Numbered from the stretch's first letter, positions 8,562 to 17,058 are shown. The stretch is DNA of 64,000 bases from Enterococcus dongliensis (GCF_005405225.1 NZ_BJDQ01000007.1:1-64000), one strand, 5' to 3'. The notes: a model not told the origin generated them from the letters alone. Program-made: numbers and translations.

Positions 8562-9896
8562 ATGGAAAATAAACTACAAAAACAAATGACTTCTCGCCAC
8601 ATCATGATGTTGGCCCTTGGCGGTGCAATCGGTGCGGGATTATTCAAAGGCAGCGGCGAAGCAATCGGTATTGCAGGTCCTTCGGTTATCCTCGCCTTTT
8701 TACTTGGTGGGTTGGTTCTTTTTATCGTTATGAATGGTTTAGGCCGTTTAGTTTTAAATGGGGACAACGTCCAAGGGTTATCAGGAATCATCAAACCATT
8801 TTTAGGAGAACGAACAGCCGATTTTATTGACTGGTTGTACTGGTCATTATGGATGGTCAATATTATCGCCGAAGCAGTTGCAGCAGCAAGTTTTATGCAA
8901 TTATGGTTCCCTCATGTGCCTTCCTGGGTCTTTGTATTGCTCTTAGCGCTTCTGACGACAGTGATAAATTTGTATTCTGTTCGCTTGTTTGCTGAAACGG
9001 AATATTGGTTGGCTTTTATTAAAATTGCTGTGATCATTATTTTAATTATTTTTAGTACGTACCTAGTTGCTCATGAAATATTCAACATCGGATTTCTTGA
9101 TACGATTTCTCGCATGAACAGTCACGGTGGATTTGCTCCTCATGGATTGAGCGGATTAGTTAATTCTCTTCTAGTCGTTATTTACTCTTACGGCGGATCT
9201 GAATTGATCGCTATTACTGTTAGTGAGACAGAAGACCCTAAAACAGCAATCCCTAAAGCCATTAAAGGTGTCATGGGAAGAATCATTTCATTTTATATCA
9301 TCCCTATGACTTTGCTTTTAATCATTTATCGCTGGGATGCTTTAGCTACAACGACTGCCAGTCCGTTTGTAATGGTCTTCCAAAAAATGCACATCCCTTT
9401 TGCAACTGATATTGTCAATTTCGTTATCGTATTAGCACTGTTTTCTTCAATCAACTCCGGTGTCTATGCTTCGTCACGAACATTGTATTTCCGAGTACGG
9501 GAAAATGCTGGATTTACTTCTAAGTTAGCTGTTTTAAATAAACATCAAGTCCCACAACGTGCTGTTTTATTTTGTACAGGTACACTTTATCTTGGAGTTG
9601 TTTTATCTTACTTCTTAGGTAATAAGCTATTTAATTACCTAGTCGGTTCTTTATCTTATTCTGTTTTGCTTACTTGGTTATTGATCAGTGTCGCCTCCCT
9701 TGTTCTAGCTTTGAAAAAAGGGACCCGCAGCGAGCGTTTCTTCAGCGGTTTAGTGATCCTCGTTCTAGGATTGATTTTTATAGGTATCCTGATGAACAAT
9801 CCAATCGGTGTCACAATCTTTACTGCTGGTATTTATCTGGTGATTCTTTTTAGTTACCGGAAAAAACAAGTCGACGCATTATCAGAACAAGCCTAA
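8562..9896 (+). CDS. Amino-acid permease (APC superfamily)
   Basis: 444-aa integral membrane protein with about 12 predicted helices. The first helix carries the APC hallmark GGAIGAGLFKGSGEAI, and the segment around residue 205 (YSYGGSELIAITVSETEDP) is typical of the amino-acid transporter (AAT) family, which imports amino acids by proton symport. The substrate cannot be assigned. I chose the start at 8562 because TGAGGA lies six bases before it; an ATG 12 bp earlier has only a weak site. A strong terminator follows, so it is monocistronic. Confidence 0.87.
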   Translation: MENKLQKQMTSRHIMMLALGGAIGAGLFKGSGEAIGIAGPSVILAFLLGGLVLFIVMNGLGRLVLNGDNVQGLSGIIKPFLGERTADFIDWLYWSLWMVNIIAEAVAAASFMQLWFPHVPSWVFVLLLALLTTVINLYSVRLFAETEYWLAFIKIAVIIILIIFSTYLVAHEIFNIGFLDTISRMNSHGGFAPHGLSGLVNSLLVVIYSYGGSELIAITVSETEDPKTAIPKAIKGVMGRIISFYIIPMTLLLIIYRWDALATTTASPFVMVFQKMHIPFATDIVNFVIVLALFSSINSGVYASSRTLYFRVRENAGFTSKLAVLNKHQVPQRAVLFCTGTLYLGVVLSYFLGNKLFNYLVGSLSYSVLLTWLLISVASLVLALKKGTRSERFFSGLVILVLGLIFIGILMNNPIGVTIFTAGIYLVILFSYRKKQVDALSEQA

Positions 9897-9937
9897 AAAA
9901 AGATCTTATCACTTGGATGTGATAAGACCTTTTTTAA
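9895..9937 (+). terminator. Terminator of the permease gene
   Basis: Stem CTTATCAC (9905-9912) / GTGATAAG (9919-9926) extended by A/T pairs, ending in six T. It overlaps the permease stop codon. Confidence 0.9.
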
Positions 9938-9959
9938 TACTTCTCTATTTTTGTTAAAA

Positions 9960-9987
9960 CAAAAAATCTCCCATCATTGTGGGAGAT
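9960..9987 (-). terminator. Terminator of the Ohr gene
   Basis: Stem ATCTCCCA / TGGGAGAT (9966-9987) followed on the minus strand by a run of T, just after the ohr stop. Confidence 0.88.
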
Positions 9988-9994
9988 CAATCTT

Positions 9995-10396
9995 TTATAC
10001 TAATTTGACTTCTACATCAATATTTCCTTTAGTTGCTTTTGAATATGGACAGAATTCATTCGCTTCTTCAACGACTTTTTGTGCCTCTTCTTTTTCCACA
10101 CCAGGTAGTGAAACTTCTAAAATCACTCCGATTTGATACCCGCCATCATCAAGCTGGTATAATGATACACGAGCTTTTACTTCGGCATCTGACTCAAGTT
10201 TATGTTCTTCCAACATATGATGAACGGCACCATTAAAACAAGAAGCGTAGCCTGCTGCAAATAATTGTTCTGGGTTTGTCCCTTCTGCATGAATAGAAGG
10301 TGCTTCAATCTTCATCTTCATACTGCCATTTGGTGCTTGGACTTCTCCGTCACGGCCTCCATGATTAATCATCGCTGTTTCGTATAGTTTTTTCAA
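9995..10396 (-). CDS. Organic hydroperoxide resistance protein (Ohr, OsmC superfamily)
   Basis: 133-aa thiol peroxidase that reduces organic and fatty-acid hydroperoxides using dihydrolipoyl proteins. The two redox cysteines are Cys53 (AGYASCF) and Cys116 (NEFCPYSK). Arg15 and Glu43, which assist catalysis in the family, are also in place. This pattern separates Ohr from the OsmC subgroup. No OhrR-type regulator is adjacent. It is a single gene bounded by its own terminator. Confidence 0.92.
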   Translation of the reverse strand: MKKLYETAMINHGGRDGEVQAPNGSMKMKIEAPSIHAEGTNPEQLFAAGYASCFNGAVHHMLEEHKLESDAEVKARVSLYQLDDGGYQIGVILEVSLPGVEKEEAQKVVEEANEFCPYSKATKGNIDVEVKLV

Positions 10397-10726
10397 AATT
10401 TATCACTCCTTTTCTTCTTATTATTAGTCTACTCATTATTATTTAATAATACAAAGAACTTGCTCAAAAAGTAACCGCTGCCAAAAAATATCCATTTCGC
10501 TTAATCTCTACACTACAGATTAATTTTACTATAGGAAAAATGGCTAAATCTATATTTGATTCTCGCCTTTTATCTATTAAACCAGAAGACCTCATAAAGC
10601 ATCAGCTGAAGAACATCCCTAATTTGTTCGACTCATAAAATAAATTTTTTTATTTATATATAATTATTATTATCTGTGATATATTTTATCTATTTCACAG
10701 ATATACACGATTATTTACGACATCTA
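10397..10726. other. Non-coding stretch between ohr and a small gene
   Basis: About 330 bp, strongly AT-rich. A 32-codon open frame from ATG at 10540 to 10638 has only a weak ribosome site and no recognisable product. An inverted repeat TCTGTGA...TCACAGA occurs near 10673-10703, upstream of the promoter at 10727. I see no other feature. Confidence 0.4.
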
Positions 10727-10755
10727 TTGACAGCGCTTTCTATTTCTTCTATAAT
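10727..10755 (+). promoter_or_regulatory. Perfect consensus promoter with a cre-like element
   Basis: -35 TTGACA (10727-10732), 17-bp spacer, -10 TATAAT (10750-10755): no mismatch to the sigma-A consensus. The 15-mer TTGACAGCGCTTTCT (10727-10741) matches the catabolite-responsive-element consensus WTGNAANCGNWNNCW at all but one fixed position and covers the -35 box, so CcpA could repress here. Confidence 0.75.
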
Positions 10756-10788
10756 CGTCACAGACTATCTGAAAGGAGCAACGCTCTT

Positions 10789-10935
10789 ATGTATACAATT
10801 ATTGTCCTACATAGTTACATTACCGCTAAGGGCAAGAGAACACATGATAAAAATTTAGCATGGCGTTTTAATACCGAAGAACAAGCAACCAAACTTGCTG
10901 ACAAGTTAGGCGGGAGAGTAGCTAAAATTGGATAA
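10789..10935 (+). CDS. Small protein of unknown function (48 aa)
   Basis: An ATG preceded by GAAAGGAG and by a perfect consensus promoter opens a 48-codon frame that ends in TAA and is followed by a terminator hairpin, so it is a complete transcription unit. The product starts MYTIIVLHSY, is soluble and basic in its middle (KGKRTHDKN), and ends with an amphipathic stretch around EEQATKLADKLGG. I do not recognise a family. There are no membrane segments, signal peptide or leader-peptide codon runs. The cre-like site over the -35 suggests carbon-catabolite control. Confidence 0.7.
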   Translation: MYTIIVLHSYITAKGKRTHDKNLAWRFNTEEQATKLADKLGGRVAKIG

Positions 10936-10946
10936 TCTTATAGAAT

Positions 10947-10986
10947 AAATGAGATCAGCTTAATGATAAGCCGGTCTCATTTATTT
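10947..10986. terminator. Terminator of the 48-aa gene
   Basis: Stem AAATGAGA / TCTCATTT with an inner AGCTT/AAGC helix, followed by TTATTT. Nearly symmetrical A and T flanks allow action on either strand. Confidence 0.75.
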
Positions 10987-10999
10987 AAATCATCAGCAC

Positions 11000-11043
11000 A
11001 AAAAAGACTAGAAGCCTTGATTTAACAAGGTTTCTAGTCTTTA
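11000..11043 (-). terminator. Terminator of the rplJ-rplL unit
   Basis: Stem AAAGACTAGAA-CCTTG / CAAGG-TTCTAGTCTTT, followed on the minus strand by a T-run; it lies 16 bp after the rplL stop. Confidence 0.9.
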
Positions 11044-11058
11044 AATAATTTGCAAAAA

Positions 11059-11430
11059 TTATTTTAATGTTACAGATGCGCCAACTTCTTCTAAAGCAGC
11101 TTTTAATGCTTCAGCGTCTTCTTTAGATACATCTTCTTTAACTGGTGCAGGAGCGCCATCAACTACAGCTTTAGCTTCTTTCAAACCTAAGCCAGTTGCT
11201 TCACGAACTGCTTTGATAACTTTAACTTTTTGGTCACCTACAGCTGTTAATTCAACTGTAAATTCTGTTTGTTCTTCAGCAGCGCCAGCAGCAGCTCCGC
11301 CAGCTACAGCAGCTACAGGAGCAGCAGCAGTTACGCCAAATTCGTCTTCGATAGCTTTAACTAAGTCGTTTAATTCTAAGATTGTCGCGCCTTTTAGTTC
11401 TTCGACAATGTTTTCAATGTTCAATGCCAT
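11059..11430 (-). CDS. rplL: 50S ribosomal protein L7/L12
   Basis: 123-aa stalk protein that recruits translational GTPases to the ribosome. It shows the N-terminal dimerisation helix region (residues 1-35), an alanine/glycine hinge (about 38-52) and the conserved C-terminal domain with [18 protein letters not shown]. It follows rplJ by about 50 bp and is terminated immediately after. Ribosome site GGAGG. Expression is governed by the L10 leader upstream of rplJ. Confidence 0.98.
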   Translation of the reverse strand: MALNIENIVEELKGATILELNDLVKAIEDEFGVTAAAPVAAVAGGAAAGAAEEQTEFTVELTAVGDQKVKVIKAVREATGLGLKEAKAVVDGAPAPVKEDVSKEDAEALKAALEEVGASVTLK

Positions 11431-11480
11431 TTTAATTTCCTCCGTTTAGGTAAGTTTTTTATTTTTTAATTAAGCAGCCA

Positions 11481-11981
11481 TTAAGCTACTTCTTCTTCTT
11501 TTTCTGCGACTGCTTTCACAGCGTAAGCCACGTTGCGGACTGGCGCTTGAAGGACAGATAATAGCATAGAAAGAAGTCCATCGCGGTTCGGTAGTTTTGC
11601 AAGAGCAGTAATTTCTTCGATAGAAGCTACTTTTCCTTCAATGATACCGCCTTTGATTTCTAGTTTTTCAGCTGTTTTAGCGAATTCATCGATAATTTTA
11701 GCTGGGGCAACTACATCCTCATTACTAAATGCAACAGCAGTTGGTCCTGAGAATACTTCTTCTAATCCGTTCAAGCCAGCTTTTTCAGCGGCACGAACCA
11801 AGATAGAATTTTTGATAACTTTCATTTCAACATTAGCGTCGCGTAATTGTTTACGTAATTCAGTCACTTGTTCTACAGTTAAACCACGGTAATCGACGAT
11901 AACAGCTGAAGCTGCTGCGCTGAATTTTTCAGTGACTTGATCAACGATAGCGGCTTTTTTAGCGATTGCTACTTCACTCAT
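11481..11981 (-). CDS. rplJ: 50S ribosomal protein L10
   Basis: 166-aa stalk-base protein that anchors L7/L12 dimers to 23S rRNA. The start at 11981 has CAGGAGGTG at ideal distance and gives the usual N-terminus [10 protein letters not shown]; an upstream in-frame start (12026) would lie inside the leader RNA. The [18 protein letters not shown] block is family-typical, and the acidic KEKEEE-like C-terminus binds L7/L12. It is autoregulated through the leader at about 12010-12190. Confidence 0.98.
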   Translation of the reverse strand: MSEVAIAKKAAIVDQVTEKFSAAASAVIVDYRGLTVEQVTELRKQLRDANVEMKVIKNSILVRAAEKAGLNGLEEVFSGPTAVAFSNEDVVAPAKIIDEFAKTAEKLEIKGGIIEGKVASIEEITALAKLPNRDGLLSMLLSVLQAPVRNVAYAVKAVAEKEEEVA

Positions 11982-12009
11982 TATATATTTCACCTCCTGA
12001 TTTTGATGG

Positions 12010-12190
12010 AAGAGCATTTTTTGCAAGAAAGCAAAAAAATACCCTATGCCACCGTAGACATAGAGGGACTATTGAATGTTCTCAATAAATGTCCTCGGTA
12101 GGAAATTAAGACTTGCGTCACCTACTGTCTTCGGTACAGTTAATAAATTAACCTCGACTAACTTACCACAGATAAGCTAGCCGAGTCAAG
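12010..12190 (-). ncRNA. Ribosomal protein L10 leader
   Basis: The 225-bp gap between rplA and rplJ is non-coding and holds the conserved pieces of the Firmicute L10(L12)4 leader: paired CCTACCGAGGAC and GTAGGTGACGCAAGTC-like segments, a CTCTATGTCTACGGTGGCATAG block, and a final hairpin whose arms flank TTTTTTTGC just before the rplJ ribosome site. L10 bound here is known to reduce expression of its own mRNA. Boundaries are by eye. Confidence 0.8.
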
Positions 12191-12207
12191 TATTTTTCTA
12201 AAATAAA

Positions 12208-12897
12208 TTAGATAGCTGTTTGTTCAACATGGATACCAGGTCCAAATGTTGTTGTCAATGAAATGTTTTTGATGTATTGACCTTTAGCTGTCGCAGGTTT
12301 TGCTTTTACTAAAGTTTCATTGATTGTGTTGAAGTTTTCAACTAATTTCGCATCATCGAATGATACTTTACCGATTGGTACATGAACGTTACCAGCTTTA
12401 TCCACACGGTAAGTTACTTTACCAGCTTTTACTTCTTCAACAGCTTTTGTAACATCCATTGTTACAGTACCAGTTTTAGGGTTAGGCATTAAACCTTTTG
12501 GTCCAAGCACACGACCTAATTTACCGACTGTAGCCATCATATCAGGTGTTGCTACAACAACGTCAAAGTCGAACCATCCACCTTGGATTTTTGCAACCAT
12601 GTCGTCGTCGCCAACGAAATCAGCGCCAGCAGCTTCAGCTTCTTTTGCTTTTTCGCCTTTAGCGAATACTAAAACAGTTTGTGTTTTACCAGTTCCGTTT
12701 GGAAGCACAACTGCTCCACGGATTTGTTGGTCTGCTTTTTTAGGGTCTACGTTCAATTTGTAAGCAACTTCAACCGTTGCGTCAAATTTTGCGAAGTTAA
12801 TTTCTTTTGCTAGTGCTACTGCTTCTCCAACTGGGTAAGCTTTAGTAGTATCAACTTTTTTTAATGCATCTTGCATTTTTTTGCTCTTTTTAGCCAT
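12208..12897 (-). CDS. rplA: 50S ribosomal protein L1
   Basis: 229-aa protein of the L1 stalk, moving deacylated tRNA through the E site; it also acts as a translational repressor. It has the signature region around residues 118-140 ([20 protein letters not shown]). Strong AAGGAGG ribosome site. The upstream spacer carries an L1-type element that resembles the one before rplK, which suggests autogenous control of both genes. Confidence 0.98.
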   Translation of the reverse strand: MAKKSKKMQDALKKVDTTKAYPVGEAVALAKEINFAKFDATVEVAYKLNVDPKKADQQIRGAVVLPNGTGKTQTVLVFAKGEKAKEAEAAGADFVGDDDMVAKIQGGWFDFDVVVATPDMMATVGKLGRVLGPKGLMPNPKTGTVTMDVTKAVEEVKAGKVTYRVDKAGNVHVPIGKVSFDDAKLVENFNTINETLVKAKPATAKGQYIKNISLTTTFGPGIHVEQTAI

Positions 12898-12914
12898 TTT
12901 GTTTCCTCCTTGAT

Positions 12915-12940
12915 GTGGTTATAACGGTAGAACCTCCCAC
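12915..12940 (-). promoter_or_regulatory. Putative L1-binding leader element before rplA
   Basis: Minus-strand GTGGGAGG ... ATAACCACATCAAGGAGG. The outer GTGG pairs with CCAC around an inner GGT/ACC hairpin, and the 3' side runs straight into the rplA ribosome site. The same framework occurs before rplK at 13450-13483. It resembles published Firmicute L1-binding mRNA sites; binding is inferred. Confidence 0.6.
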
Positions 12941-13000
12941 GTGTTCCGTATCTTTAGATAGGGAGCCAACTGAGAAGCTACTTTCTTGGGTCGTCGATGA

Positions 13001-13423
13001 TTATTCGACAGTGATTCCCATGCTTCGTGCAGTTCCTTCAACCATGCGCATTGCTGACTCAACGTTAGCAGCGTTTAGGTCTTGCATTTTCAACTCAGCG
13101 ATTTCTTTTACTTGGTCGCTAGTAACTTTTGCAACTTTAGTTTTGTTTGGTTCACCTGAACCTTTTTCAATTTTAGCTGCTTTTTTCAATAATACTGCAG
13201 CTGGCGGTGTTTTTGTGATGAATGTAAATGAACGGTCTTCATATACAGAAATCACAACTGGGATGATCAAACCTGCTTGATCAGCTGTACGAGCATTGAA
13301 TTCTTTTGTGAATCCCATGATGTTGATACCCGCTTGACCTAGTGCAGGACCTACTGGGGGAGCTGGTGTTGCTTTCCCTGCAGGAATTTGCAATTTAACT
13401 AATTTTTCTACTTTTTTTGCCAC
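13001..13423 (-). CDS. rplK: 50S ribosomal protein L11
   Basis: 140-aa protein of the GTPase-associated centre, needed for RelA-type stringent signalling and factor-dependent GTP hydrolysis. The start codon is GTG (13423) preceded by AAGGAGG. N-terminal [20 protein letters not shown] is the family signature with its proline-rich linker. It is the first gene of rplK-rplA and is normally next to nusG; here it has its own promoter at 13516-13544. Confidence 0.98.
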   Translation of the reverse strand: MAKKVEKLVKLQIPAGKATPAPPVGPALGQAGINIMGFTKEFNARTADQAGLIIPVVISVYEDRSFTFITKTPPAAVLLKKAAKIEKGSGEPNKTKVAKVTSDQVKEIAELKMQDLNAANVESAMRMVEGTARSMGITVE

Positions 13424-13449
13424 GAGACAAACCTCCTTGAGTCCGTGAT

Positions 13450-13483
13450 GTGGTTAATTGGAGATCAAAATTTCTCCTCCCAC
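13450..13483 (-). promoter_or_regulatory. Putative L1-binding leader element before rplK
   Basis: Minus-strand GTGGGAGGAGA ... TCTCCAATTAACCACATCA: an outer GTGG/CCAC stem enclosing a GGAGA/TCTCC hairpin, 28 bp before the rplK start. Shares its flanks with the element before rplA. Confidence 0.6.
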
Positions 13484-13515
13484 TTAAAACAGTGTGTACA
13501 AAGACACACTTTGAT

Positions 13516-13544
13516 ATCATAGCAGATTATGTATCAAAACGCAA
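13516..13544 (-). promoter_or_regulatory. rplK-rplA promoter
   Basis: -35 TTGCGT (13539-13544), 17-bp spacer, -10 TATGAT (13516-13521) on the minus strand, about 90 bp before the rplK GTG. Confidence 0.65.
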
Positions 13545-13721
13545 GATAGATTTCTTACTGTTGAAATTTTTTGACAATAATAAAACGCTTCACAATCTCT
13601 TTAACTACTATGAGAATAACAAAATAAATTATTAATCTAGCTATTTTCAGAAAGCGGATATGTTACACTATGGTCGAATTGATGAGGCTTTTCATCGGAT
13701 AAATTAAGGAGGGTTAAAATA

Positions 13722-14396
13722 ATGGAAGTTTTAAAATATCGAAGTGTTTTTGACATTATTGGTCCAGTGATGGTGGGACCAAGTAGCTCACATACTGCTG
13801 GCGCAGCAAGAATTGGAAAAGTGTGCCGAATGATCTTTGGAGAACGTCCTGATTCAGTCGAATTTGATTTATATGAATCATTTGCCAAGACTTATCGCGG
13901 ACACGGTACAGACATCGCGTTGGTTGGCGGTATCTTGGGGATGGAGCCAGATGATCCTCGTTTATCCGATTCTTTGAAAATCGCTCACGAACAAGGAATG
14001 GAAGTTTTATTCGTACCAAAAAAAGAAATCGCTGATCATCCAAACACGGTTACTCTCCGAATGATCAAAGGTGATTTAGAAATGTCTATCACAGGTGTTT
14101 CTATCGGCGGCGGTAACATTCAGATCACTGAATTAAATGGCTACAGCATCTCACTTGCCATGGGGAACCCGACTTATATCATTATCAATAAAGATGTACC
14201 TGGTTTGTTATCACGCGTTTCTGCAATCTTCATGAAACATGGATTAAACATCGGAAAAGTAACGATGACTCGCCAAACAAAAGGCGAAAATGGAATTGTT
14301 CTTTTAGAGATTGATGATACACCTGAAGATCCAGAAGCTTTAAGAAAAGAAATCAAACAAGAAAGCGACATTTTAAGTGTGACCTATTTCAAATAG
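13722..14396 (+). CDS. sdaAB: L-serine ammonia-lyase, iron-sulfur-dependent, beta subunit
   Basis: Beta subunit (224 aa) of the two-chain [4Fe-4S] L-serine dehydratase that deaminates serine to pyruvate and ammonia. N-terminal GPVMVGPSSSHTAGAARIG is the diagnostic motif, and residues about 148-220 form an ACT-type regulatory domain (GLLSRVSAIFMKHGLNI). Good AGGAGG ribosome site. It precedes the alpha-subunit gene by 105 bp. The pair lies on the plus strand within an otherwise minus-strand ribosomal/nusG region. Confidence 0.96.
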   Translation: MEVLKYRSVFDIIGPVMVGPSSSHTAGAARIGKVCRMIFGERPDSVEFDLYESFAKTYRGHGTDIALVGGILGMEPDDPRLSDSLKIAHEQGMEVLFVPKKEIADHPNTVTLRMIKGDLEMSITGVSIGGGNIQITELNGYSISLAMGNPTYIIINKDVPGLLSRVSAIFMKHGLNIGKVTMTRQTKGENGIVLLEIDDTPEDPEALRKEIKQESDILSVTYFK

Positions 14397-14501
14397 GCAG
14401 CGTTTTCTCTTTTAGACTCACGGATTCTTTAAAAAAATCGCTCGCTGCAGCCTATTTTCAACAAAGGCTGTTTACATTAACACGAATGAGGAGGAATTGT
14501 C

Positions 14502-15386
14502 ATGTTTTACTCAATCCAAGAACTTGTCGAACAAGTAAAGGATTATCCTTCAGTTGGTGAATTGATGATCACAACTGAAATGGAATTAACAGATCGTACA
14601 CGCGAAGAAATCATTGCGTTGATGGAACGCAATTTAGAAGTAATGGAAAACTCTATTGAAGAAGGCATCCAAGGTGTGACTTCAGTAACAAAAATCACTG
14701 GTGGCGATGCAAAACGAATGAATGATTACATTGAAAGCGGAAAATTCATGAGCGGCGAAACAATTTTGACAGCTGTTCGTAACGGGATTGCTGTCAATGA
14801 AGTCAATGCGAAAATGGGATTGGTCTGTGCCACTCCAACTGCTGGTAGTGCTGGTGTTTTACCAGGTGTTTTAATGGCCGCACGCGAAAAACTAAATCTA
14901 AGTCACGAAGAACAACTTGATTTTCTATTTACTGCAGGCGCTTTTGGTTTAGTTATGGCAAATAATGCTTCTATTTCTGGAGCTGAAGGTGGTTGCCAAG
15001 CTGAAGTCGGTTCGGCTAGCGCGATGTCAGCAGCCGCTTTAGTTGCTGCAAATGGCGGAACACCAGAGATGGCTTCTCATGCACTAGCGATTACTTTAAA
15101 AAATGTGATGGGCCTGATTTGTGATCCGGTAGCAGGATTGGTAGAAGTCCCTTGTGTCAAACGTAATGCAATGGGTGCTTCTCAAGCCTTTATCTCAGCA
15201 GATATGGCACTGGCTGGTATTCGTAGTGTGATTCCACCTGATGAAGTTGTTGAAGCCATGTATAAAGTTGGACGGGCAATGCCGCAAGTCTTCAAAGAAA
15301 CAGCTGAAGGCGGTGTCGCAACTACACCAACTGGCTTACGTTTGCAACGTCAAGTTTTTGGTAATCCAGAAAAAGCGACCGTTTAA
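14502..15386 (+). CDS. sdaAA: L-serine ammonia-lyase, iron-sulfur-dependent, alpha subunit
   Basis: Alpha subunit (294 aa) carrying the iron-sulfur cluster. Cysteine candidates are in GGCQAEVGSA, LICDPVAG and EVPCVKRNAM, and the PTAGSAGVLPG loop is conserved in the family. Partner of the preceding gene; ribosome site GAGGAGG. A long perfect terminator palindrome follows directly, closing the two-gene operon. Confidence 0.96.
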   Translation: MFYSIQELVEQVKDYPSVGELMITTEMELTDRTREEIIALMERNLEVMENSIEEGIQGVTSVTKITGGDAKRMNDYIESGKFMSGETILTAVRNGIAVNEVNAKMGLVCATPTAGSAGVLPGVLMAAREKLNLSHEEQLDFLFTAGAFGLVMANNASISGAEGGCQAEVGSASAMSAAALVAANGGTPEMASHALAITLKNVMGLICDPVAGLVEVPCVKRNAMGASQAFISADMALAGIRSVIPPDEVVEAMYKVGRAMPQVFKETAEGGVATTPTGLRLQRQVFGNPEKATV

Positions 15387-15398
15387 TTTTTTGAATCA

Positions 15399-15440
15399 AA
15401 AAAGGAGTTGTGACAAAATTTTGTCACAACTCCTTTTTCT
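15399..15440. terminator. Perfect palindromic terminator after sdaAA
   Basis: Two perfect 20-bp arms (15399-15418 and 15419-15438) centred on AAAATTTT and ending in a T-run. It can serve both sdaAA and the convergent lipoprotein hydrolase gene. Confidence 0.92.
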
Positions 15441-15466
15441 TTATTTCAGCTGTTTGTTGAACATCT

Positions 15467-16333
15467 TTACCACAAGAAGTCAGCGACTGCTTGATCGACT
15501 TCAAGGTTTTCATGTAATTGACTATGTTGTGCATGTGGTCCGGTAAATACTTGATACGTGATCGGATTACCATGAGCTTTTAGCAGCGGATAAGTCGCTA
15601 ATGCACTCGTCAATGGAACAGTCCCATCCGTTGTGGAATCTTCAGCTAATTTTCCCGCTAATAATAAAATCGGCAATTGATCAGGGATATTATCGATTCC
15701 ATTTGTATAATCGACGTAACGGCTAGCTTCTTGACTAGGTCCATTTTGTAATAGATTATCGATTGATTGCTCTCCAGAAGTATCATCGAAATCATTGAAC
15801 GGGGCACCGATAGAAATAAATTTTTTGATCATTGGTGCATCTTCTGGTTGACCATAGGTTGTCAAATAGCGTAATGAACTAACCCCACCCATCGAATGTC
15901 CAACTAGATTTATTTGATCTGCCCCTTGTTGTTTGACATATTTCAATACTTCATAGATCCATTTCGTTTGATTCCATTCATTATCTTTATTAGCTAAAAA
16001 CAATACTTGGATACTTGGATTATTTTTTTTCTTGCTCAACTGACCATCAACTTGTAAACTGCCATCTGTTTGAACAGTAATGACCATCTCTCTTTGTGTT
16101 TTACCTGCATTTGTTAAGCGTTGAATCATCCCGCCGAATGAATTGGCGGTACCGCCATACCCGTGGATGAAAACTGTCGGCACTGTACTTTTCTCCACGT
16201 TTTCACTTGTCTTTGCAGCAGCTGAAGCTTGCAGCTTCTCTGTTTTTCCAACCTCCTGACTTTGTCCAACACTGCAACCAACAAATACCAAAAGAGTTGT
16301 TAGCATAAACAATCCGATGAATCCTTTTTTCAA
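15467..16333 (-). CDS. Lipoprotein alpha/beta hydrolase (DUF915 type)
   Basis: 288-aa predicted surface lipoprotein hydrolase. The N-terminus has a basic MKK start, a hydrophobic core and the lipobox FVGC. The catalytic region shows the oxyanion HGYGG segment, the nucleophile elbow GHSMGG, an Asp in STTDGTVPL and a C-terminal His in GPHAQHSQ, giving a full Ser-Asp-His triad. This matches the DUF915/cell-surface hydrolase family; the substrate is unknown. The start is a TTG at 16333 with GGGGAG six bases before; a longer frame from 16354 is less likely. Confidence 0.85.
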   Translation of the reverse strand: MKKGFIGLFMLTTLLVFVGCSVGQSQEVGKTEKLQASAAAKTSENVEKSTVPTVFIHGYGGTANSFGGMIQRLTNAGKTQREMVITVQTDGSLQVDGQLSKKKNNPSIQVLFLANKDNEWNQTKWIYEVLKYVKQQGADQINLVGHSMGGVSSLRYLTTYGQPEDAPMIKKFISIGAPFNDFDDTSGEQSIDNLLQNGPSQEASRYVDYTNGIDNIPDQLPILLLAGKLAEDSTTDGTVPLTSALATYPLLKAHGNPITYQVFTGPHAQHSQLHENLEVDQAVADFLW

Positions 16334-16449
16334 CACTTTCTCCCCGTTTCTCAATTCAATTTTTCTCCTACTATAAGCTCAAAGAAATCAGCAAATCAAT
16401 CTTAAATTTATTATTTTTAAAAAACTTAGTTATTTGGCTTGCTCTCATC

Positions 16450-16480
16450 AAAAAAAAGGCTGCGACAACAGTCACAACCT
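16450..16480 (-). terminator. Terminator of nusG
   Basis: Stem GGTTGTGAC / GTCGCAGCC with two G-U pairs and a TGTT loop, followed on the minus strand by eight T. It lies just after the nusG stop, separating nusG from the hydrolase gene. Confidence 0.85.
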
Positions 16481-16487
16481 TTTTGCT

Positions 16488-17039
16488 TTAAATTTTATCG
16501 ACTTGATCGAAATCTAGTTCTGTACTTGTTTCACGGCCAAACATATCGATATTGGCTTTAATTTTATCACGTTCTTCATCAATCTCGGTGATCACACCTT
16601 CGAGTCCTGCAAAAGCACCTTCAATGATTTTCACAGTCTCGCCAACTTCTACTTCAAGTTCATGCTGACGCGTGCTCATACCTAATGAACGCAAGATATG
16701 ATTGATTTCTTCTGGCATCAATGGCGCTGGTTTGCTTCCGGCTCCATGAGAACCAACGAACCCAGTTACTCCTGGTGTATTACGAACCACATACCAAGAA
16801 TCATCTGTCATGACCATTTCTACTAACACATACCCAGGAAATGTTTTATGAACGATCTCTTTTTCTTTGCCGCCCTTAACTTCTGTTTCTGTTTCTTCAG
16901 GGACAACTACTCGAAAGATATAATCTTCCATACGCATACTTTGTGCACGTGATTCTAAGTTTGCTTTTACTTTGTTTTCATAGCCGGAATAAGTATGTAA
17001 TACATACCATTGTTTTTCAAAAGATTCCATTTTCGCCAT
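16488..17039 (-). CDS. nusG: Transcription termination/antitermination factor NusG
   Basis: 183-aa elongation factor. The NGN domain spans residues 1-115 (KQWYVLHTYSGYENKVKANL near the start, FPGYVLVEM central) and the KOW domain starts near 128 (VGETVKIIEGAFAGLEG). It binds RNA polymerase and couples transcription to ribosomes or pausing. It follows secE by 87 bp; a terminator-like hairpin sits in that gap. Ribosome site CGAGGAG. Confidence 0.98.
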   Translation of the reverse strand: MAKMESFEKQWYVLHTYSGYENKVKANLESRAQSMRMEDYIFRVVVPEETETEVKGGKEKEIVHKTFPGYVLVEMVMTDDSWYVVRNTPGVTGFVGSHGAGSKPAPLMPEEINHILRSLGMSTRQHELEVEVGETVKIIEGAFAGLEGVITEIDEERDKIKANIDMFGRETSTELDFDQVDKI

Positions 17040-17058
17040 CGGCTCCTCGTCCTAAAAT

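Noticed and set aside
10540-10638. 32-codon open frame before the 48-aa gene
   Set aside because: Weak ribosome site, no promoter boxes in position and no terminator; chance is more likely.
13655-13675. cre-like sequence (AGAAAGCGGATATG) before sdaAB
   Set aside because: Three fixed positions of the cre consensus differ; not enough to call a CcpA site.
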